Positions 53,789 through 63,707 of a stretch of 64,000 bases of DNA are shown one piece after another. The stretch is from assembly GCF_003583935.1 (NCBI RefSeq), contig NZ_QYRN01000001.1, positions 372,001 through 436,000 of the forward strand, written 5' to 3'. The stretch comes from Aureimonas flava (lineage in GTDB: Bacteria; Pseudomonadota; Alphaproteobacteria; Rhizobiales; Rhizobiaceae). A model generated the notes under the pieces. The model did not search any database and was not told where the DNA came from. It was given only the letters and a program-made list of their open reading frames with translations. A program made the position numbers and the translations under genes. The stretch's first letter is position 1; every line of letters starts with the position of its first letter.

Positions 53789-55108
53789 ATGTCGCACGCT
53801 CACGCCATGGATACGGCGTCCGCACACAACGGCTTCTTCACCGATGGCATCGCCGCCGTCGACGCCGACCTCTTCGGCGCGATGCGTGACGAGCTGCACC
53901 GTCAGCAGCACGAGATCGAGCTGATCGCCTCCGAGAACATCGTCTCGCGCGCCGTTCTCGAGGCGCAGGGCTCGGTGCTCACCAACAAGTACGCCGAGGG
54001 CTATCCCGGCCGCCGCTACTACGGCGGCTGCGAGTATGTCGACGTGGTCGAGCAGCTCGCGATCGACCGGGCCAAGGCGCTGTTCGGCTGCGGCTTCGCC
54101 AACGTCCAGCCGAGCTCGGGCAGCCAGGCCAACCAGGGCGTGCTCTTGGCCCTGACCAAGCCGGGCGCGACCATCCTCGGCATGAGCCTCGACGCCGGCG
54201 GCCACCTGACGCACGGCGCCAAGCCCAACCTGTCCGGCCGTTGGTTCAACGCCGTGCAGTACGGGCTCGACCTGCGGACCGGCCTGATCGACTACGACGA
54301 GGTCGAGCGGCTGGCGCACGAGAACAAGCCGGAGATCATCGTGGCGGGCGGCTCGGCCTATTCGCGCGTCATCGACTTCGCGCGCTTCCGTGCGATCGCC
54401 GATGCGGTGGGAGCCTATCTCTGGGTCGATATGGCCCACTTCGCCGGTCTCGTGGCGGGCGGGCAGCATCCGAGCCCGTTCCCGCACGCCCACGTCGCGA
54501 CCTCCACCACGCACAAGACCCTGCGCGGCCCGCGCGGCGGCCTGATCCTCACCAACGACGAGGACATTGCCAAGAAGATCAATTCGGCGATCTTCCCGGG
54601 TCTCCAGGGCGGCCCGCTGATGCATGTCATCGCCGGCAAGGCCGTTGCCTTCGGCGAGGCCCTGCAGCCGGCCTATCGCAGCTACATCAAGGCGGTGGCC
54701 GACAACGCGCGGGCGCTGGCAGAGGTGCTGCGCGAGGGCGGCGTCGACATCGTGTCCGGTGGCACCGACACGCACCTGATGCTGGTGGACCTGCGGCCCA
54801 AGATGCTGACCGGGAAGTCCGCCGAGACGGCGCTCGGCCGCGCCGGCATCACCTGCAACAAGAACGGCGTGCCCAACGATCCGGAGAAGCCGACGATCAC
54901 GTCCGGCATCCGCGTCGGAACGCCGGCCGCCACCACGCGCGGCTTCGGCATCGAGGAGTTCCGCGAGGTCGGCCGACTGATCGTCGAGGTGCTCGACGGG
55001 CTGAAGGCGTCGAACTCGGACGAGGGCAACGCGGCCACCGAGGCTCGCGTCAAGGCCAAGGTGCTCGAACTGACCGGCCGCTTCCCGATCTACGCCAATC
55101 TCGGCTGA
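53789..55108 (+). CDS. glyA: serine hydroxymethyltransferase
   Basis: PLP enzyme interconverting serine and glycine with tetrahydrofolate, the main source of one-carbon units. The 439-residue protein has the PLP-lysine motif [12 protein letters not shown] (Lys243), the substrate segment [18 protein letters not shown] and [13 protein letters not shown]. It begins with an extra [15 protein letters not shown] compared with E. coli. The ATG has AGAGGAGC upstream. nrdR starts 9 bp after it, beginning the glyA-nrdR-ribD-ribE-ribH-nusB run known from other alphaproteobacteria. Confidence 0.97.
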   Translation: MSHAHAMDTASAHNGFFTDGIAAVDADLFGAMRDELHRQQHEIELIASENIVSRAVLEAQGSVLTNKYAEGYPGRRYYGGCEYVDVVEQLAIDRAKALFGCGFANVQPSSGSQANQGVLLALTKPGATILGMSLDAGGHLTHGAKPNLSGRWFNAVQYGLDLRTGLIDYDEVERLAHENKPEIIVAGGSAYSRVIDFARFRAIADAVGAYLWVDMAHFAGLVAGGQHPSPFPHAHVATSTTHKTLRGPRGGLILTNDEDIAKKINSAIFPGLQGGPLMHVIAGKAVAFGEALQPAYRSYIKAVADNARALAEVLREGGVDIVSGGTDTHLMLVDLRPKMLTGKSAETALGRAGITCNKNGVPNDPEKPTITSGIRVGTPAATTRGFGIEEFREVGRLIVEVLDGLKASNSDEGNAATEARVKAKVLELTGRFPIYANLG

Positions 55109-55117
55109 TCCCGGTCC

Positions 55118-55597
55118 ATGCGTTGCCCCTTCTGCGGGTCGCCGGACAGCCAGGTGAAGGATTCGCGCCCCGCCGAGGATGGCGGGGCGATCCGGCGCCG
55201 GCGCGTCTGCCCCGACTGCAGCGGGCGGTTCACGACCTTCGAGCGCGTCCAACTCCGCGACCTGATGGTGGTCAAGAAGTCCGGCCGGCGCGTTCCGTTC
55301 GAGCGGGACAAGCTCGCGCGCTCGATCCACACCGCGCTGCGCAAGCGGCCGGTGGAGGAGGAGCGGGTGGAGCGCATGATCTCCGGCATCGTGCGCCAGC
55401 TCGAATCCACCGGCGAGTCCGATGTTCCCTCGGATGCGATCGGACGGCTGGTGATGGAGGCGCTGCGCGGCTTCGACGACGTGGCATTCGTTCGCTTCGC
55501 CTCCGTGTATCGCGACTTCCGCGAGGCGCGCGACTTCGAGTCCGTGATCGCGGAACTCACCGCCGCGCCGGAAACCGCAACGGAAGACCGTGGCTGA
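55118..55597 (+). CDS. nrdR: transcriptional repressor NrdR
   Basis: Zinc-finger/ATP-cone repressor of ribonucleotide reductase genes. The 159-residue protein has Cys3, Cys6, Cys31 and Cys34 ([17 protein letters not shown] and RRRRVCPDC) as the zinc ribbon, then an ATP-cone ([19 protein letters not shown], about 51-140) that senses ATP/dATP. It overlaps ribD by 8 bp and follows glyA by 9 bp, so it is translated from the same message. Target NrdR boxes are not in this window. Confidence 0.96.
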   Translation: MRCPFCGSPDSQVKDSRPAEDGGAIRRRRVCPDCSGRFTTFERVQLRDLMVVKKSGRRVPFERDKLARSIHTALRKRPVEEERVERMISGIVRQLESTGESDVPSDAIGRLVMEALRGFDDVAFVRFASVYRDFREARDFESVIAELTAAPETATEDRG

Positions 55598-56720
55598 TTC
55601 ATTCCAACGGCAGGACGCCGACGACCGGCGCTTCATGGCCGCCGCACGTCGCCTGTCGCTGCGCCATGTCGGGCTGACGGCGGAGAACCCTTCGGTCGGC
55701 ACGCTGCTGGTCCAGGGGGAGGGCGGGGACGCGCGCATCGTCGGGCGCGGGGTGACGGCGATCACCGGGCGCCCCCATTCCGAGCGTGTCGCGCTGGAGG
55801 ACGCCGGCGCCGCCGCGCGCGGCGCCACCGCCTACGTGACGCTGGAGCCCTGCGCCCACCACGGGCGGACGGGCCCTTGCGCCGACGCGCTGGCCGCGGC
55901 GGGCGTGGCGCGGGTGGTGATCGGCGCGGCGGATCCCGACCCCCGCGTCGACGGGCGCGGCATCGCCATCCTCCGCAAGGCCGGCATCGTCGTGCGCGAA
56001 CTCTTCGAGGCCGGCGGTTCCGGCCGTCCGTTCGAGGGATTCCTCTCGCGCCTTCGTCGCGGCCGCCCGCACGTGACGCTCAAGATGGCCGTTTCGGCCG
56101 ACGGGGCGGTCGGGCGACCCGGCCCCGAGCGGGTGGGCATCAGCGGCGCGGTGGCCAACCGCCAGGTCCACCTGATGCGCGCCGGCATGGACGCGATCAT
56201 GGTGGGCGTCGGAACGGCGCTCGCCGACGACCCGATGCTGACATGCCGCTTGCCCGGGCTCGAGGCGCGCTCCCCGATCCGCATCGTAGTGGACCCGCAG
56301 CTTCGTCTTCCGCTCGGCAGCCGCCTCGTGCGCACGGCGGTCGACGTGCCGACGCTGATCGCCACCACGCGCGCCGCCGACGCGGCCGCCGTGCCCTATC
56401 GGCGCGCCGGCTGTGGCCTCGTGCCGCTGGAAGGCTACGACGCGGACGACCTGCGGGCGTTGCTGCGCTTCATGCCGTCGGTCGGGGTCCAGAGCCTGAT
56501 GGTGGAGGGCGGGCCGGCGCTCGCCAACGCGTTTCTATGGGCCGGGCTCGTGGATCGTATCGTGCTCGTCCGCTCGGCCGCGGTGGTCGGAGACCTCGGC
56601 ATCGCCGCGCCGGAGGGCGTGCTCGCGCCGCGCGGCTTCCGGCTCGGGCGTCGCGAGCGGTTCGGCGCGGATGTTTGGACCGAATGGGAAAGGGACGACG
56701 CATGTTCACCGGAATCGTGA
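55590..56720 (+). CDS. ribD: bifunctional riboflavin deaminase/reductase RibD
   Basis: Two steps of riboflavin synthesis: deamination of the pyrimidine and reduction of the ribosyl side chain. In 376 residues the deaminase domain (about 10-150) has zinc ligands His63, Cys88 and Cys97 (PHSERVAL and [13 protein letters not shown]) with Glu65; the first motif reads HSE instead of the usual HAE. The reductase domain follows (about 160-370, [23 protein letters not shown]). The GTG start lies inside the nrdR end, and its own 3' end overlaps ribE by 19 bp. Confidence 0.95.
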   Translation: MADSFQRQDADDRRFMAAARRLSLRHVGLTAENPSVGTLLVQGEGGDARIVGRGVTAITGRPHSERVALEDAGAAARGATAYVTLEPCAHHGRTGPCADALAAAGVARVVIGAADPDPRVDGRGIAILRKAGIVVRELFEAGGSGRPFEGFLSRLRRGRPHVTLKMAVSADGAVGRPGPERVGISGAVANRQVHLMRAGMDAIMVGVGTALADDPMLTCRLPGLEARSPIRIVVDPQLRLPLGSRLVRTAVDVPTLIATTRAADAAAVPYRRAGCGLVPLEGYDADDLRALLRFMPSVGVQSLMVEGGPALANAFLWAGLVDRIVLVRSAAVVGDLGIAAPEGVLAPRGFRLGRRERFGADVWTEWERDDACSPES

Positions 56721-57316
56721 CCGATGTCGGCCGCATCGCCTCGTCTGAGACGCTGGACGCCGGCCGCCGTTTCCGTATCGAGACGGCCTACGAGCCCGCC
56801 GGCATCGCGATCGGCGCGTCCATCGCCTGTTCCGGCGTCTGCCTGACCGTGACCCGGCTGCCCGAGGCCGGCGCGAACCAGCGCTGGTTCGAGGTCGAGG
56901 CCTGGGAGGAGGCGTTGCGCCTCACCACGGCGTCGCGCTGGGCCGAGGGCTCGCGCCTCAACCTGGAGCGCGCGCTCCGGGTCGGCGACGAACTGGGCGG
57001 GCACCTCGTGTCCGGCCACGTCGACGGCCAGGCTCGCATCGTGGCGCGGGCGGAGGAGGGCGAGGCGGTGCGCTTCACCCTCGAGGCGCCGCCCGCCCTG
57101 TCGCGCTTCGTGGCCCCCAAGGGCTCGGTCTGCCTCGACGGGACGTCGCTGACGGTGAACGGCGTCGCCGGCCACCGGTTCGACGTGCTCCTGATCCGCC
57201 ATTCGCTGGAAGTGACGACGTGGGGCGAAAAGCAGGCGGGCGACGACGTGAACCTTGAGGTCGATCAGATTGCGCGCTATGCGGAGCGTCTGTTCGGGCC
57301 CGGACAGGCCGAGTAG
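56702..57316 (+). CDS. ribE: riboflavin synthase alpha subunit
   Basis: Dismutates two 6,7-dimethyl-8-ribityllumazine molecules to riboflavin. The 204-residue protein shows the two tandem lumazine-binding domains: [12 protein letters not shown] with SIACSGVCLTV in the first, and GGHLVSGHVDG with GSVCLDGTSLTVNGV in the second. The ATG follows GGGAAAGGGACG and lies inside ribD. It is followed by a 103-bp gap and then ribH; I see no FMN-riboswitch motif there. Some schemes call this gene ribC. Confidence 0.96.
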   Translation: MFTGIVTDVGRIASSETLDAGRRFRIETAYEPAGIAIGASIACSGVCLTVTRLPEAGANQRWFEVEAWEEALRLTTASRWAEGSRLNLERALRVGDELGGHLVSGHVDGQARIVARAEEGEAVRFTLEAPPALSRFVAPKGSVCLDGTSLTVNGVAGHRFDVLLIRHSLEVTTWGEKQAGDDVNLEVDQIARYAERLFGPGQAE

Positions 57317-57419
57317 TTCGGAAGGCCGGCCGCGCCCCAAGTTCCCGCTCGCTTGCATCGCGTGACCCGGCGCCCGGCGCGTCGCCGTCGCGCGTTTCGT
57401 CCCGCTCTGGAAAGTTGCC

Positions 57420-57866
57420 ATGTCCGCTCCGCATCTGCTCATCATCGAGGCCCGGTTCTACGACCACATCGCGGACCACCAGTTGGCGGGCGCCAAGGCC
57501 CATCTCGATGCGGCGGGCGCGACCTACGACGTGGTGACGGTGCCGGGCGCGCTGGAGATCCCAGCCGTGGTCGGCTTCGCGCTGACGGGAGCGGACGAGG
57601 GCGGGACCGACTACGACGGTTTCATCGCGCTGGGTTGCGTGATCCGGGGCGAGACCTATCATTTCGACATCGTCGCCAACGAATCCTGCCGCGCGCTGAT
57701 GGATCTCTCGGTTCACGAGGGGCTTGCGATCGGCAACGGCATTCTGACGGTCGAGAACGAGGAACAGGCACTGGAGCGGGCGATGACGGACCGCAAGAAC
57801 AAGGGCGGCGACGCTGCGGCCGCCGCGCTCGCCATGATCGCCATGCGCAAGCGTCTCGGAGCCTGA
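57420..57866 (+). CDS. ribH: 6,7-dimethyl-8-ribityllumazine synthase
   Basis: Condenses the RibD product and dihydroxybutanone phosphate to lumazine. The 148-residue protein has the substrate segment [29 protein letters not shown] with catalytic His81, and the phosphate-binding [16 protein letters not shown]. Relatives form icosahedral capsids or pentamers; I cannot tell which applies here. It starts with ATG and is followed 1 bp later by nusB. Confidence 0.96.
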   Translation: MSAPHLLIIEARFYDHIADHQLAGAKAHLDAAGATYDVVTVPGALEIPAVVGFALTGADEGGTDYDGFIALGCVIRGETYHFDIVANESCRALMDLSVHEGLAIGNGILTVENEEQALERAMTDRKNKGGDAAAAALAMIAMRKRLGA

Positions 57867-57867
57867 C

Positions 57868-58368
57868 ATGGCCGAAGCTGCCCTCCGCACGTTCCGCCCG
57901 GCCAACAAGCGCGGCGCCGCCCGCCTCGCCGCCGTCCAGGCGCTCTACCAGATGGATGTCGGCGGCACCGGCCTCCTGGAGACCGTCGCCGAATACGAGA
58001 CCTTCCGCCTTGGCCAGGAGGTCGACGGCGAGACCTATCGAGAGGCGGATGCCGCCTGGTTCCGCGATATCGTGTCCGGCGTGGTGCGCGGCCAGACCTT
58101 CATCGACCCGCTGATCCATTCCTCGCTGACCACCGACTGGCCGCTGGCGCGCCTCGACACCACGCTGCGCGCCATCCTGCGCGCCGGGACCTACGAGGTG
58201 ACCGCGCGCAAGGACGTGCCGGTCGCGGTGATCGTCAGCGAGTATGTCGACATCGCCAAGGCCTTCTACGACGAGGACGAGGCGCGCCTCGTGAACGCCG
58301 TGCTCGACCGCGTCGCCCGCCGCTCGCGGGGCGAGGGACGGGGGCAGGACCCGAAGGAAAAGGACTGA
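57868..58368 (+). CDS. nusB: transcription antitermination factor NusB
   Basis: All-helical RNA-binding protein that joins S10 (NusE) on boxA of rRNA leaders. The 166-residue protein has the family pattern [16 protein letters not shown] at the N-terminus, [16 protein letters not shown] and [29 protein letters not shown] near the C-terminus. ribH-nusB adjacency, 1 bp apart, is very common. A perfect bidirectional terminator follows at 58402-58429. Confidence 0.96.
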   Translation: MAEAALRTFRPANKRGAARLAAVQALYQMDVGGTGLLETVAEYETFRLGQEVDGETYREADAAWFRDIVSGVVRGQTFIDPLIHSSLTTDWPLARLDTTLRAILRAGTYEVTARKDVPVAVIVSEYVDIAKAFYDEDEARLVNAVLDRVARRSRGEGRGQDPKEKD

Positions 58369-58401
58369 CCGCCGGACGGTCGCCGGCTGACGTGCTCCAA
58401 G

Positions 58402-58429
58402 AAAAAAGGCCGGCGATGCCGGCCTTTTT
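58402..58429. terminator. bidirectional terminator between nusB and bamE
   Basis: AAAAAGGCCGGC (58403-58414), a three-base GAT loop and GCCGGCCTTTTT (58418-58429) form a perfect 12-bp stem with A-run and T-run, so it can terminate both nusB (plus) and bamE (minus). Confidence 0.9.
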
Positions 58430-58441
58430 CGTGTTCCGGCC

Positions 58442-58942
58442 TCAGCGCCCGGAGTTGAGGCCGCTGGAGCGGCCCATCGAATCGAGGATGTTGCCCGTGC
58501 CCGGACCCTCGTCCGACAGGATCGAGCCGAGGAAGCTCGTGTCGCGTCCGCCAGTGGGCGTGGTGCGCGAGATGAAGTCGAAGACCTTGCCGTCCTGCAG
58601 GCCGTAGTTGGCGATCTGGCGCACCGTGTTGTCGGGCCCGAAGTAGACCGCCAGGATGCGCTGTTCGACGAGGCGCGGTTTCATGAAGGCCACGGGCCGG
58701 ACCCGCTTCTGCGAGATGTAGTAGAACACCTCGTTGTCGAAGGTGGCGGTGGTGGACGGCGAACCGAGCGCCAGGAGGACCTGGTCGCGGCTGGAGCCGA
58801 CCGGCACCTGCGCGAGCGCCTGCTCGTCCACGATGTAGCCCTGATTGTAGACCTGCGAGGTCTGGCATCCGGCCAGGGCGATCATGGCGCCGACGCTGGT
58901 CGCCAGGACCACGCGGCGCAACGGGCGATGGATCTCGATCAC
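58442..58942 (-). CDS. bamE: outer membrane assembly lipoprotein BamE/OmlA
   Basis: Small lipoprotein of the BAM complex that supports outer-membrane protein insertion. From GTG 58942 the protein has 166 residues with a lipobox LAGC (23-26, Cys26) after a short hydrophobic signal, and the SmpA/OmlA domain (QALAQVPVGSSRDQVLLALG, then FDNEVFYYISQKRV). The GTG has GGGAGGAG about ten bases upstream; no in-frame ATG is suitable. It is divergent from the bc1 chaperone gene, with 171 bp between starts, and is placed next to it in many alphaproteobacteria. Confidence 0.92.
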   Translation of the reverse strand: MIEIHRPLRRVVLATSVGAMIALAGCQTSQVYNQGYIVDEQALAQVPVGSSRDQVLLALGSPSTTATFDNEVFYYISQKRVRPVAFMKPRLVEQRILAVYFGPDNTVRQIANYGLQDGKVFDFISRTTPTGGRDTSFLGSILSDEGPGTGNILDSMGRSSGLNSGR

Positions 58943-59113
58943 GCGGATGCTACTCCTCCCGAGGGAATCGGTTTTGCGTTCCGTAGGCGGGGAATGGTCG
59001 GAAAGTGAGGCACTGCCGCCGCCCCGAAGGTGGCGACTTGGTAAAGCACCTTGCCAACCGTTGCAATCCGGCCGCATGCGTGCGAACCCCACCTGCCAAA
59101 CCTGGAGGACGAC

Positions 59114-59662
59114 GTGGGAATTCTGGCCCGTCTGCGGCGCGATCGTCGAAACCGGGAGATCGTCGACCGTCTTTGGGATCAGGTCGTCGCCGCGGCCCGC
59201 GACCCCGCGCGTTTCGTGCAGGGCGGCCTGCCCGACACGGTGGAGGGGCGGTTCGAGTCGCTTTCCCTTGAGATGATCGTGCTCCTGCGCCGCTGCGCCG
59301 GCGAGCCGCGCCTGAAGGATCTGTCGCAGGACCTCGTGGACCGGTTCATGACCGATCTGGACCATTCCATGCGGGAGATCGGCATCAGCTATCTCGCCGT
59401 TCCCAAGCGCATGCGCCGCTTCGCCGCCCGCTTCTATACGCGGGTGCGCGACTGCGAGCCGCCGCTCGCGGCCCGGAACGCCGACGCCCTGGCGGACGCG
59501 TTGGCGCGAACCGTCCTGACGGAGGCCGTCGGGGGCCGACCCGATGCGGCGCCGGCTCTGGCGCACCATATGATGACGCAGCAGGCTCGCTACGACGCCC
59601 TCGCCACGGACGACGTCCTGGCGGGCCGTCTCCTCGAGCCGCCGACGACGGAGGTCGCATGA
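59114..59662 (+). CDS. ubiquinol-cytochrome c chaperone family protein (CBP3-like)
   Basis: 182-residue relative of the mitochondrial CBP3/UQCC1 chaperone for cytochrome b of the bc1 complex. Family features are the N-terminal LARLRRDRRNREIVDRLWDQVVAAAR, FESLSLEMIVLLRRC, and the conserved DLDHSMREIGISYLAVPKRM (about 94-113). The GTG at 59114 has GGAGG five bases upstream and is preferred to an ATG 21 codons earlier. It overlaps the DUF177 gene by 4 bp, so the two are coupled. Confidence 0.9.
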   Translation: MGILARLRRDRRNREIVDRLWDQVVAAARDPARFVQGGLPDTVEGRFESLSLEMIVLLRRCAGEPRLKDLSQDLVDRFMTDLDHSMREIGISYLAVPKRMRRFAARFYTRVRDCEPPLAARNADALADALARTVLTEAVGGRPDAAPALAHHMMTQQARYDALATDDVLAGRLLEPPTTEVA

Positions 59663-60219
59663 ACAAAGCCGAGAACGCGGCGCCGCTGAGCCTGCCGGTC
59701 CACGTCGCCCGCCTTCCGCAGGCAGGCATGCCCGTCCGCTTCAAGACGACGCCGGCCGAGCGCGCGGCGGTGGCCGAGCGACTCGGCATCCTCGCCGTCG
59801 ATGCGCTGGAGGCGGACCTCCTGGTCCGGCGCTGGAAGCGCGACGGGATCGCGGTGGAAGGGCGCATCACCGGCGCGCTCGCGCAGGCCTGCGTCGTGAC
59901 GCTGGAGCCCGTGCACGCGGTGGTGGACGAGCCGGTGGATCTCGTGTTCGTGCCGGAAACCTCCAAGCTCGCGCGGATCCAGCCGGAGGGCGACGGCGAG
60001 CTGCACCTCGATCCGGAGGGTGCCGACATCCCCGAGACGTTCCGCGGCGACACGATCGATCTCGGGCCGCTTCTGGAGGAGCTTGTGGGTCTTTCGCTCG
60101 ACCCTTATCCAAGGGCTCCGGGTGTCGAGTTTTCGGAACTCGACACCGATCCCGATCCATCCGGCGGAAAGGTCTCGCCCTTCGCCGCGCTGGGGCGCCT
60201 CAAGGCGTCCGGTGGCTGA
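59659..60219 (+). CDS. DUF177 domain-containing protein (YceD family)
   Basis: 186-residue member of the YceD/DUF177 family; relatives associate with 23S rRNA biogenesis and usually sit upstream of rpmF and plsX. The family core GRITGALAQACVVTLEPV (about 75-92) is followed by an acidic middle (ETFRGDTIDLGPLLEEL) and a C-terminal LDPYPRAPGVEF and FAALGRLK. rpmF is missing here, and plsX follows after 52 bp. It overlaps the chaperone gene by 4 bp. Confidence 0.9.
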   Translation: MNKAENAAPLSLPVHVARLPQAGMPVRFKTTPAERAAVAERLGILAVDALEADLLVRRWKRDGIAVEGRITGALAQACVVTLEPVHAVVDEPVDLVFVPETSKLARIQPEGDGELHLDPEGADIPETFRGDTIDLGPLLEELVGLSLDPYPRAPGVEFSELDTDPDPSGGKVSPFAALGRLKASGG

Positions 60220-60271
60220 GGTCCGCCTGTCCGCCCGGGCAGGCGACGCATCGATCTAAGGCAGGTTATCC

Positions 60272-61360
60272 TTGTTGTCGAAAACGACCATAACGATCGC
60301 ACTGGACGCGATGGGCGGCGACCATGGTCCCACCGTCGTGCTCGCTGGCGCGCAGACGGCGCTCGAACGCCATCCCGACATGCGCTTCGTGCTGTTCGGC
60401 CAGGAAGACGCGGTGCGTCCGGTGCTCGACGCGATGCCGAAGCTTCGCGAACGGTCCGTGTTCCACCATTGCGACGTGTCGATCCGCATGGACGACAAGC
60501 CCTCGCAGGCGCTGCGCCAGGGCCGCTACAAATCGTCCATGTGGAAGGCGATCGAGGCGGTGAAGACCGGCGAGGCGGACGTGGCCGTATCAGCCGGCAA
60601 CACCGGCGCGCTGATGGCGATGGCCAAGTTCTGCCTTCGCACCATGGCCAACATCGAGCGGCCCGCGATCGCGGCCATCTGGCCCACCCTTCGCGGCGAG
60701 AGCATCGTGCTCGACGTCGGCGCGACGATCGGCGCCGACTCACAGCAGCTCATCGACTTCTCGGTGATGGGCGCGGCCATGTCGCGCGCGCTGTTCCAGA
60801 TCGAGCGGCCGACGGTCGGCCTCCTCAACATCGGTGTCGAGGAAGTGAAGGGGCAGGAGGACATCCGCGAGGCGGGGCGCCTGATGAAGGAGACGCCCAT
60901 CGACGGGCTCGACTATCGCGGCTTCGTGGAAGGCACCGACCTCGGCAAGGGCACGGTCGACGTGGTGGTCACCGAGGGTTTCACCGGCAACATCGCGCTG
61001 AAGACCGCCGAGGGCACGGCTCGCCAGATCGCGTCCTATCTGCGCGCCGCCATGACGCGCACCTGGCTGGCCAAGCTCGGCTACATTCTCGCCAAGAGCG
61101 CCTTCGACCGTCTGCGCGACAAGATGGACCCGCGCAAGGTCAACGGCGGCGTGTTCCTCGGGCTCAACGGCGTCGTCATCAAGAGCCATGGCGGCTCCGA
61201 CGCGGAAGGCACGGCGGCGGCGATCGACGTGGCCTACGCGATGGCGGCCAACGGGCTTCTGGCCAAGATCGAGAGCGACCTCGGGCGGGTCTATGCCAGC
61301 GAAGTGTCGCAGCCGCCGGGGCCGGACGGTGCCGGTCCCGCACAGGAGGTGATGCCATGA
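60272..61360 (+). CDS. plsX: phosphate acyltransferase PlsX
   Basis: Makes acyl-phosphate from acyl-ACP for the PlsY step of phospholipid synthesis; peripheral membrane enzyme. The 362-residue protein has [18 protein letters not shown] at the N-terminus, [15 protein letters not shown], and [15 protein letters not shown]. Start codon is TTG (60272, with a second TTG at 60275), the only choice consistent with the family N-terminus; AAGGCAGG lies upstream. The 3' end overlaps fabH by 4 bp. Confidence 0.95.
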   Translation: MLSKTTITIALDAMGGDHGPTVVLAGAQTALERHPDMRFVLFGQEDAVRPVLDAMPKLRERSVFHHCDVSIRMDDKPSQALRQGRYKSSMWKAIEAVKTGEADVAVSAGNTGALMAMAKFCLRTMANIERPAIAAIWPTLRGESIVLDVGATIGADSQQLIDFSVMGAAMSRALFQIERPTVGLLNIGVEEVKGQEDIREAGRLMKETPIDGLDYRGFVEGTDLGKGTVDVVVTEGFTGNIALKTAEGTARQIASYLRAAMTRTWLAKLGYILAKSAFDRLRDKMDPRKVNGGVFLGLNGVVIKSHGGSDAEGTAAAIDVAYAMAANGLLAKIESDLGRVYASEVSQPPGPDGAGPAQEVMP

Positions 61361-62328
61361 CGATGTTCCGCTCCGTGGTGCGGGGCACGGGCTCGGCGCT
61401 CCCCGCCCAGGTCGTCACCAATCAGGACCTCGAAGCGCGGATCGACACCAGCGACGAGTGGATCCAGCAGCGCACCGGCATCCGCCAGCGCCACATCGCC
61501 GGGGAGGGCGAGACCACCGTCTCGCTCGGCGAGGCGGCGGCGCGCCGCGCGCTGGACGCCGCAGGCCTCGGGCCGGAGGACATCGACCTCGTGATCCTGG
61601 CGACGGCGACGCCCGACAACACCTTCCCGGCGTCCTCGACCCAGATCCAGCGCCGGCTCGGCATCACCAAGGGCTTCGCCTTCGACGTGCAGGCCGTGTG
61701 CAGCGGCTTCGTCTACGCGCTCACCACGGCCGACCTCTACCTCAAGGCGGGCATGGCCCGCCGCGCGCTGGTGATCGGCGCCGAAACCTTCAGCCGCATC
61801 ATCGACTGGACGGACCGCACCACCTGCGTCCTGTTCGGCGACGGGGCGGGCGCGCTGGTGCTGGAGCGCCAGGAGGGCGAGGGCAGCGGTCCGGGCGTCC
61901 TGATCTCGCGCCTTCGCGCCGATGGATCGCACGGCGACAAGCTCTTCGTGGACGGGGGCCCGTCCTCCACCGGCACGGTCGGTCAGTTGCGGATGGAGGG
62001 GCGCGAGGTCTTCAAGCACGCGGTCGGCATGATCACCGACGTGGTCGAGGACTCGCTCGACGCCCTCTCGCTTTCGCCGACGGACATCGACTGGTTCGTC
62101 CCGCATCAGGCGAACCGGCGCATCATCGAGGCCTCGGCCAAGAAGCTCGGCATCCCGATCGAGAAGGTGGTGGTCACCGTCGACCGCCACGGCAACACGT
62201 CGGCCGCGTCGATTCCTCTCGCCATCGACCATGCGGTCCGCGACGGGCGGATTTCGGCCGGGAATCTCGTGCTCCTCGAGGCGATGGGCGGCGGCTTCAC
62301 ATGGGGCGCCGTCGTCGTCCGCTGGTGA
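61357..62328 (+). CDS. fabH: beta-ketoacyl-ACP synthase III
   Basis: Starts fatty acid synthesis by condensing acetyl-CoA with malonyl-ACP. The 323-residue protein has the catalytic Cys115 ([10 protein letters not shown]), His250 (VPHQANRRI) and Asn280 ([10 protein letters not shown]) and the ERTG-like region [12 protein letters not shown]. The ATG overlaps plsX by 4 bp and has AGGAGGTGAT upstream, nearly a perfect Shine-Dalgarno. It is in the plsX-fabH-ihfA-MerR order typical of alphaproteobacteria. Confidence 0.97.
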   Translation: MTMFRSVVRGTGSALPAQVVTNQDLEARIDTSDEWIQQRTGIRQRHIAGEGETTVSLGEAAARRALDAAGLGPEDIDLVILATATPDNTFPASSTQIQRRLGITKGFAFDVQAVCSGFVYALTTADLYLKAGMARRALVIGAETFSRIIDWTDRTTCVLFGDGAGALVLERQEGEGSGPGVLISRLRADGSHGDKLFVDGGPSSTGTVGQLRMEGREVFKHAVGMITDVVEDSLDALSLSPTDIDWFVPHQANRRIIEASAKKLGIPIEKVVVTVDRHGNTSAASIPLAIDHAVRDGRISAGNLVLLEAMGGGFTWGAVVVRW

Positions 62329-62434
62329 CGCGCGCGCTTGATTCACCCTGTCTTTTCGGTATTTTCCGATGGCTAGCCGAGGCGCTTCACGGCTCGGGGC
62401 GGGGGTTCCGGTTCGGTTTCAGCAGGGGTTTCGA

Positions 62435-62776
62435 ATGGGAGACAGGACGGTCACGCGGGCTGATCTCGCCGAGGCGGTTTTCCGCAAGATCGGGCTTTCC
62501 CGGTCCGAATCGGCATATCTGGTCGAGTCGATCCTGGAAGAGATCTGCACCACCATCGCCCGAGGCGAGGCGGTGAAGGTTTCGTCCTTCGGCTCCTTCC
62601 TGGTTCGCAGCAAGAACGAGCGCGTGGGGCGCAACCCGAAGACCGGCGAGGAGGTCCCGATCTCTCCGCGTCGTGTCGCCGTGTTCAAGCCGTCCAACGT
62701 GATGAAGGACCGCATCCTGGCGGCCCACGAGGCGCGCGTCGCGGCCGACCGGCCGGCCCTGAAGGCGGCCGAGTGA
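62435..62776 (+). CDS. ihfA: integration host factor subunit alpha
   Basis: DNA-bending HU/IHF family protein; with IhfB it compacts DNA and assists regulation and recombination. The 113-residue protein has the basic core ([20 protein letters not shown]) and the DNA-intercalating arm [23 protein letters not shown] with the conserved proline. A 15-20-residue C-terminal tail extends past E. coli IhfA. ATG 62435 has AGGGG upstream; the in-frame ATG at 62369 would add 22 unrelated residues. It is 106 bp after fabH. Confidence 0.95.
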   Translation: MGDRTVTRADLAEAVFRKIGLSRSESAYLVESILEEICTTIARGEAVKVSSFGSFLVRSKNERVGRNPKTGEEVPISPRRVAVFKPSNVMKDRILAAHEARVAADRPALKAAE

Positions 62777-62792
62777 CGGCCTCGGACCTGTG

Positions 62793-63338
62793 ATGACCGA
62801 GAAAAGCGCCAACGCGTTCCGCACCATCAGCGAGGCGGCGGAAGAGCTCGACCTTCCCGCCCACGTCCTGCGTTTCTGGGAAACGCGCTTTCCCCAGATC
62901 AAGCCGATGAAGCGCGGCGGCGGGCGGCGGTACTACCGGCCGGACGACGTCGAGCTGCTGAAGGGCATCCGCTATCTCCTCTACGTGCGCGGCTTCACGA
63001 TTCGCGGGGTTCAGCGAATCTTGAAGGAAAGCGGCCACCGGGCCGTGATGGCGATCGGCGCAGGCGATCTGTCGGGTCTCGACCGCCTTCAGGCCGGCCG
63101 CGCGCAGCGCACCGACCCCGAGTCCGTGGCGGACGACGCCGAGGACATCGAGGCGGACGGCGAGGACCAGCCGGTGCCCGAGCAGCGGCGCGGCGGCCTG
63201 TCCAATCTCCTGCGCCGGGACCGCGACGCCCATGGCAGTTCCGCAGGGGCCGGCCTCTCGCGCGACGGGGTGGACCGGCTCAACGGCGTGATCCTGGAGC
63301 TTCTGGAACTCAAGCGGCTCCTCGATCAGGTACGCTGA
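62793..63338 (+). CDS. MerR family transcriptional regulator
   Basis: 181-residue regulator with an N-terminal MerR helix-turn-helix ([22 protein letters not shown], about 10-80, ending in [12 protein letters not shown]) and a long acidic, low-complexity C-terminal part without cysteines in metal-binding positions. No ligand is suggested. Its place immediately after ihfA is conserved in alphaproteobacteria, but its target is not known. The ATG lies 16 bp after the ihfA stop and forms the end of the plsX operon before tRNA-Pro. Confidence 0.9.
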   Translation: MTEKSANAFRTISEAAEELDLPAHVLRFWETRFPQIKPMKRGGGRRYYRPDDVELLKGIRYLLYVRGFTIRGVQRILKESGHRAVMAIGAGDLSGLDRLQAGRAQRTDPESVADDAEDIEADGEDQPVPEQRRGGLSNLLRRDRDAHGSSAGAGLSRDGVDRLNGVILELLELKRLLDQVR

Positions 63339-63360
63339 AGGCCGCCGGGCCGCCTTCGCG

Positions 63361-63388
63361 CTTGCATCGCGGGCGCGCATTGATTAGG
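63361..63388 (+). promoter_or_regulatory. candidate promoter of tRNA-Pro
   Basis: CTTGCA (63361-63366), a 16-bp spacer and ATTAGG (63383-63388). The predicted start near 63395 lies about 5 nt before the mature tRNA end, the expected geometry for a tRNA gene. The -10 box is weak. Confidence 0.4.
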
Positions 63389-63399
63389 GAAGCTCTCGT

Positions 63400-63476
63400 C
63401 GGAGCGTAGCGCAGCCTGGTAGCGCACCTGAATGGGGTTCAGGGGGTCGGAGGTTCGAATCCTCTCGCTCCGACCA
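63400..63476 (+). tRNA. tRNA-Pro (anticodon GGG)
   Basis: Folds into a complete cloverleaf of 77 nt: acceptor CGGAGCG pairs with CGCTCCG, discriminator A and encoded CCA (63474-63476). The anticodon stem CCTGA/TCAGG encloses loop ATGGGGT with anticodon GGG (63434-63436), reading CCC and CCU codons. D-arm and T-arm (GGTTCGAATCC) are standard. The MerR-type gene ends 61 bp upstream. No integrase or direct repeat of its 3' end is visible within the window. Confidence 0.95.
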
Positions 63477-63668
63477 CTCGCCAAGCATCGAATGTGCATG
63501 CGATCCTCGCCACGCAGCGCGTCGCGAGGGCGCCGTTCGACATGCCGGCCACCTCTTCAAGCTGATCGACCTCTACCTCTCCTTGTCGCGCGCGTATTCC
63601 ACGCGCGGACCTCGGCGCATGCGAGCGCGTCGCCGGTTCGACTTGACGCCGCACAGCCAAAAATGTTC

Positions 63669-63697
63669 ATTGCCGACAATAACCATTCCAATTGCCG
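63669..63697 (+). promoter_or_regulatory. ATTGCCG direct repeats upstream of the UxaA-type gene
   Basis: ATTGCCG occurs at 63669-63675 and again at 63691-63697, 22 bp apart, about two helical turns, and ends 10 bp before the ATG. A CTTGAC box lies at 63642-63647. The spacing suggests binding of a regulator of sugar-acid catabolism; the regulator is not visible. Upstream, a CGCGCGT/ACGCGCG hairpin lies at 63589-63607. Confidence 0.35.
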
Positions 63698-63707
63698 GAA
63701 CCGTCCC

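Noticed and set aside
57317-57419. Possible FMN riboswitch ahead of ribH
   Set aside because: The 103-bp gap is too short and lacks the conserved FMN-aptamer segments.
63439-63660. Minus-strand reading frame ending in [10 protein letters not shown] opposite tRNA-Pro
   Set aside because: This C-terminus is the well-known false protein produced by translating the antisense strand of a tRNA gene; no independent coding evidence.
63477-63707. Possible genomic-island attachment site at tRNA-Pro
   Set aside because: No integrase and no repeat of the tRNA 3' end in the visible 230 bp; kept only as a note on where to look.
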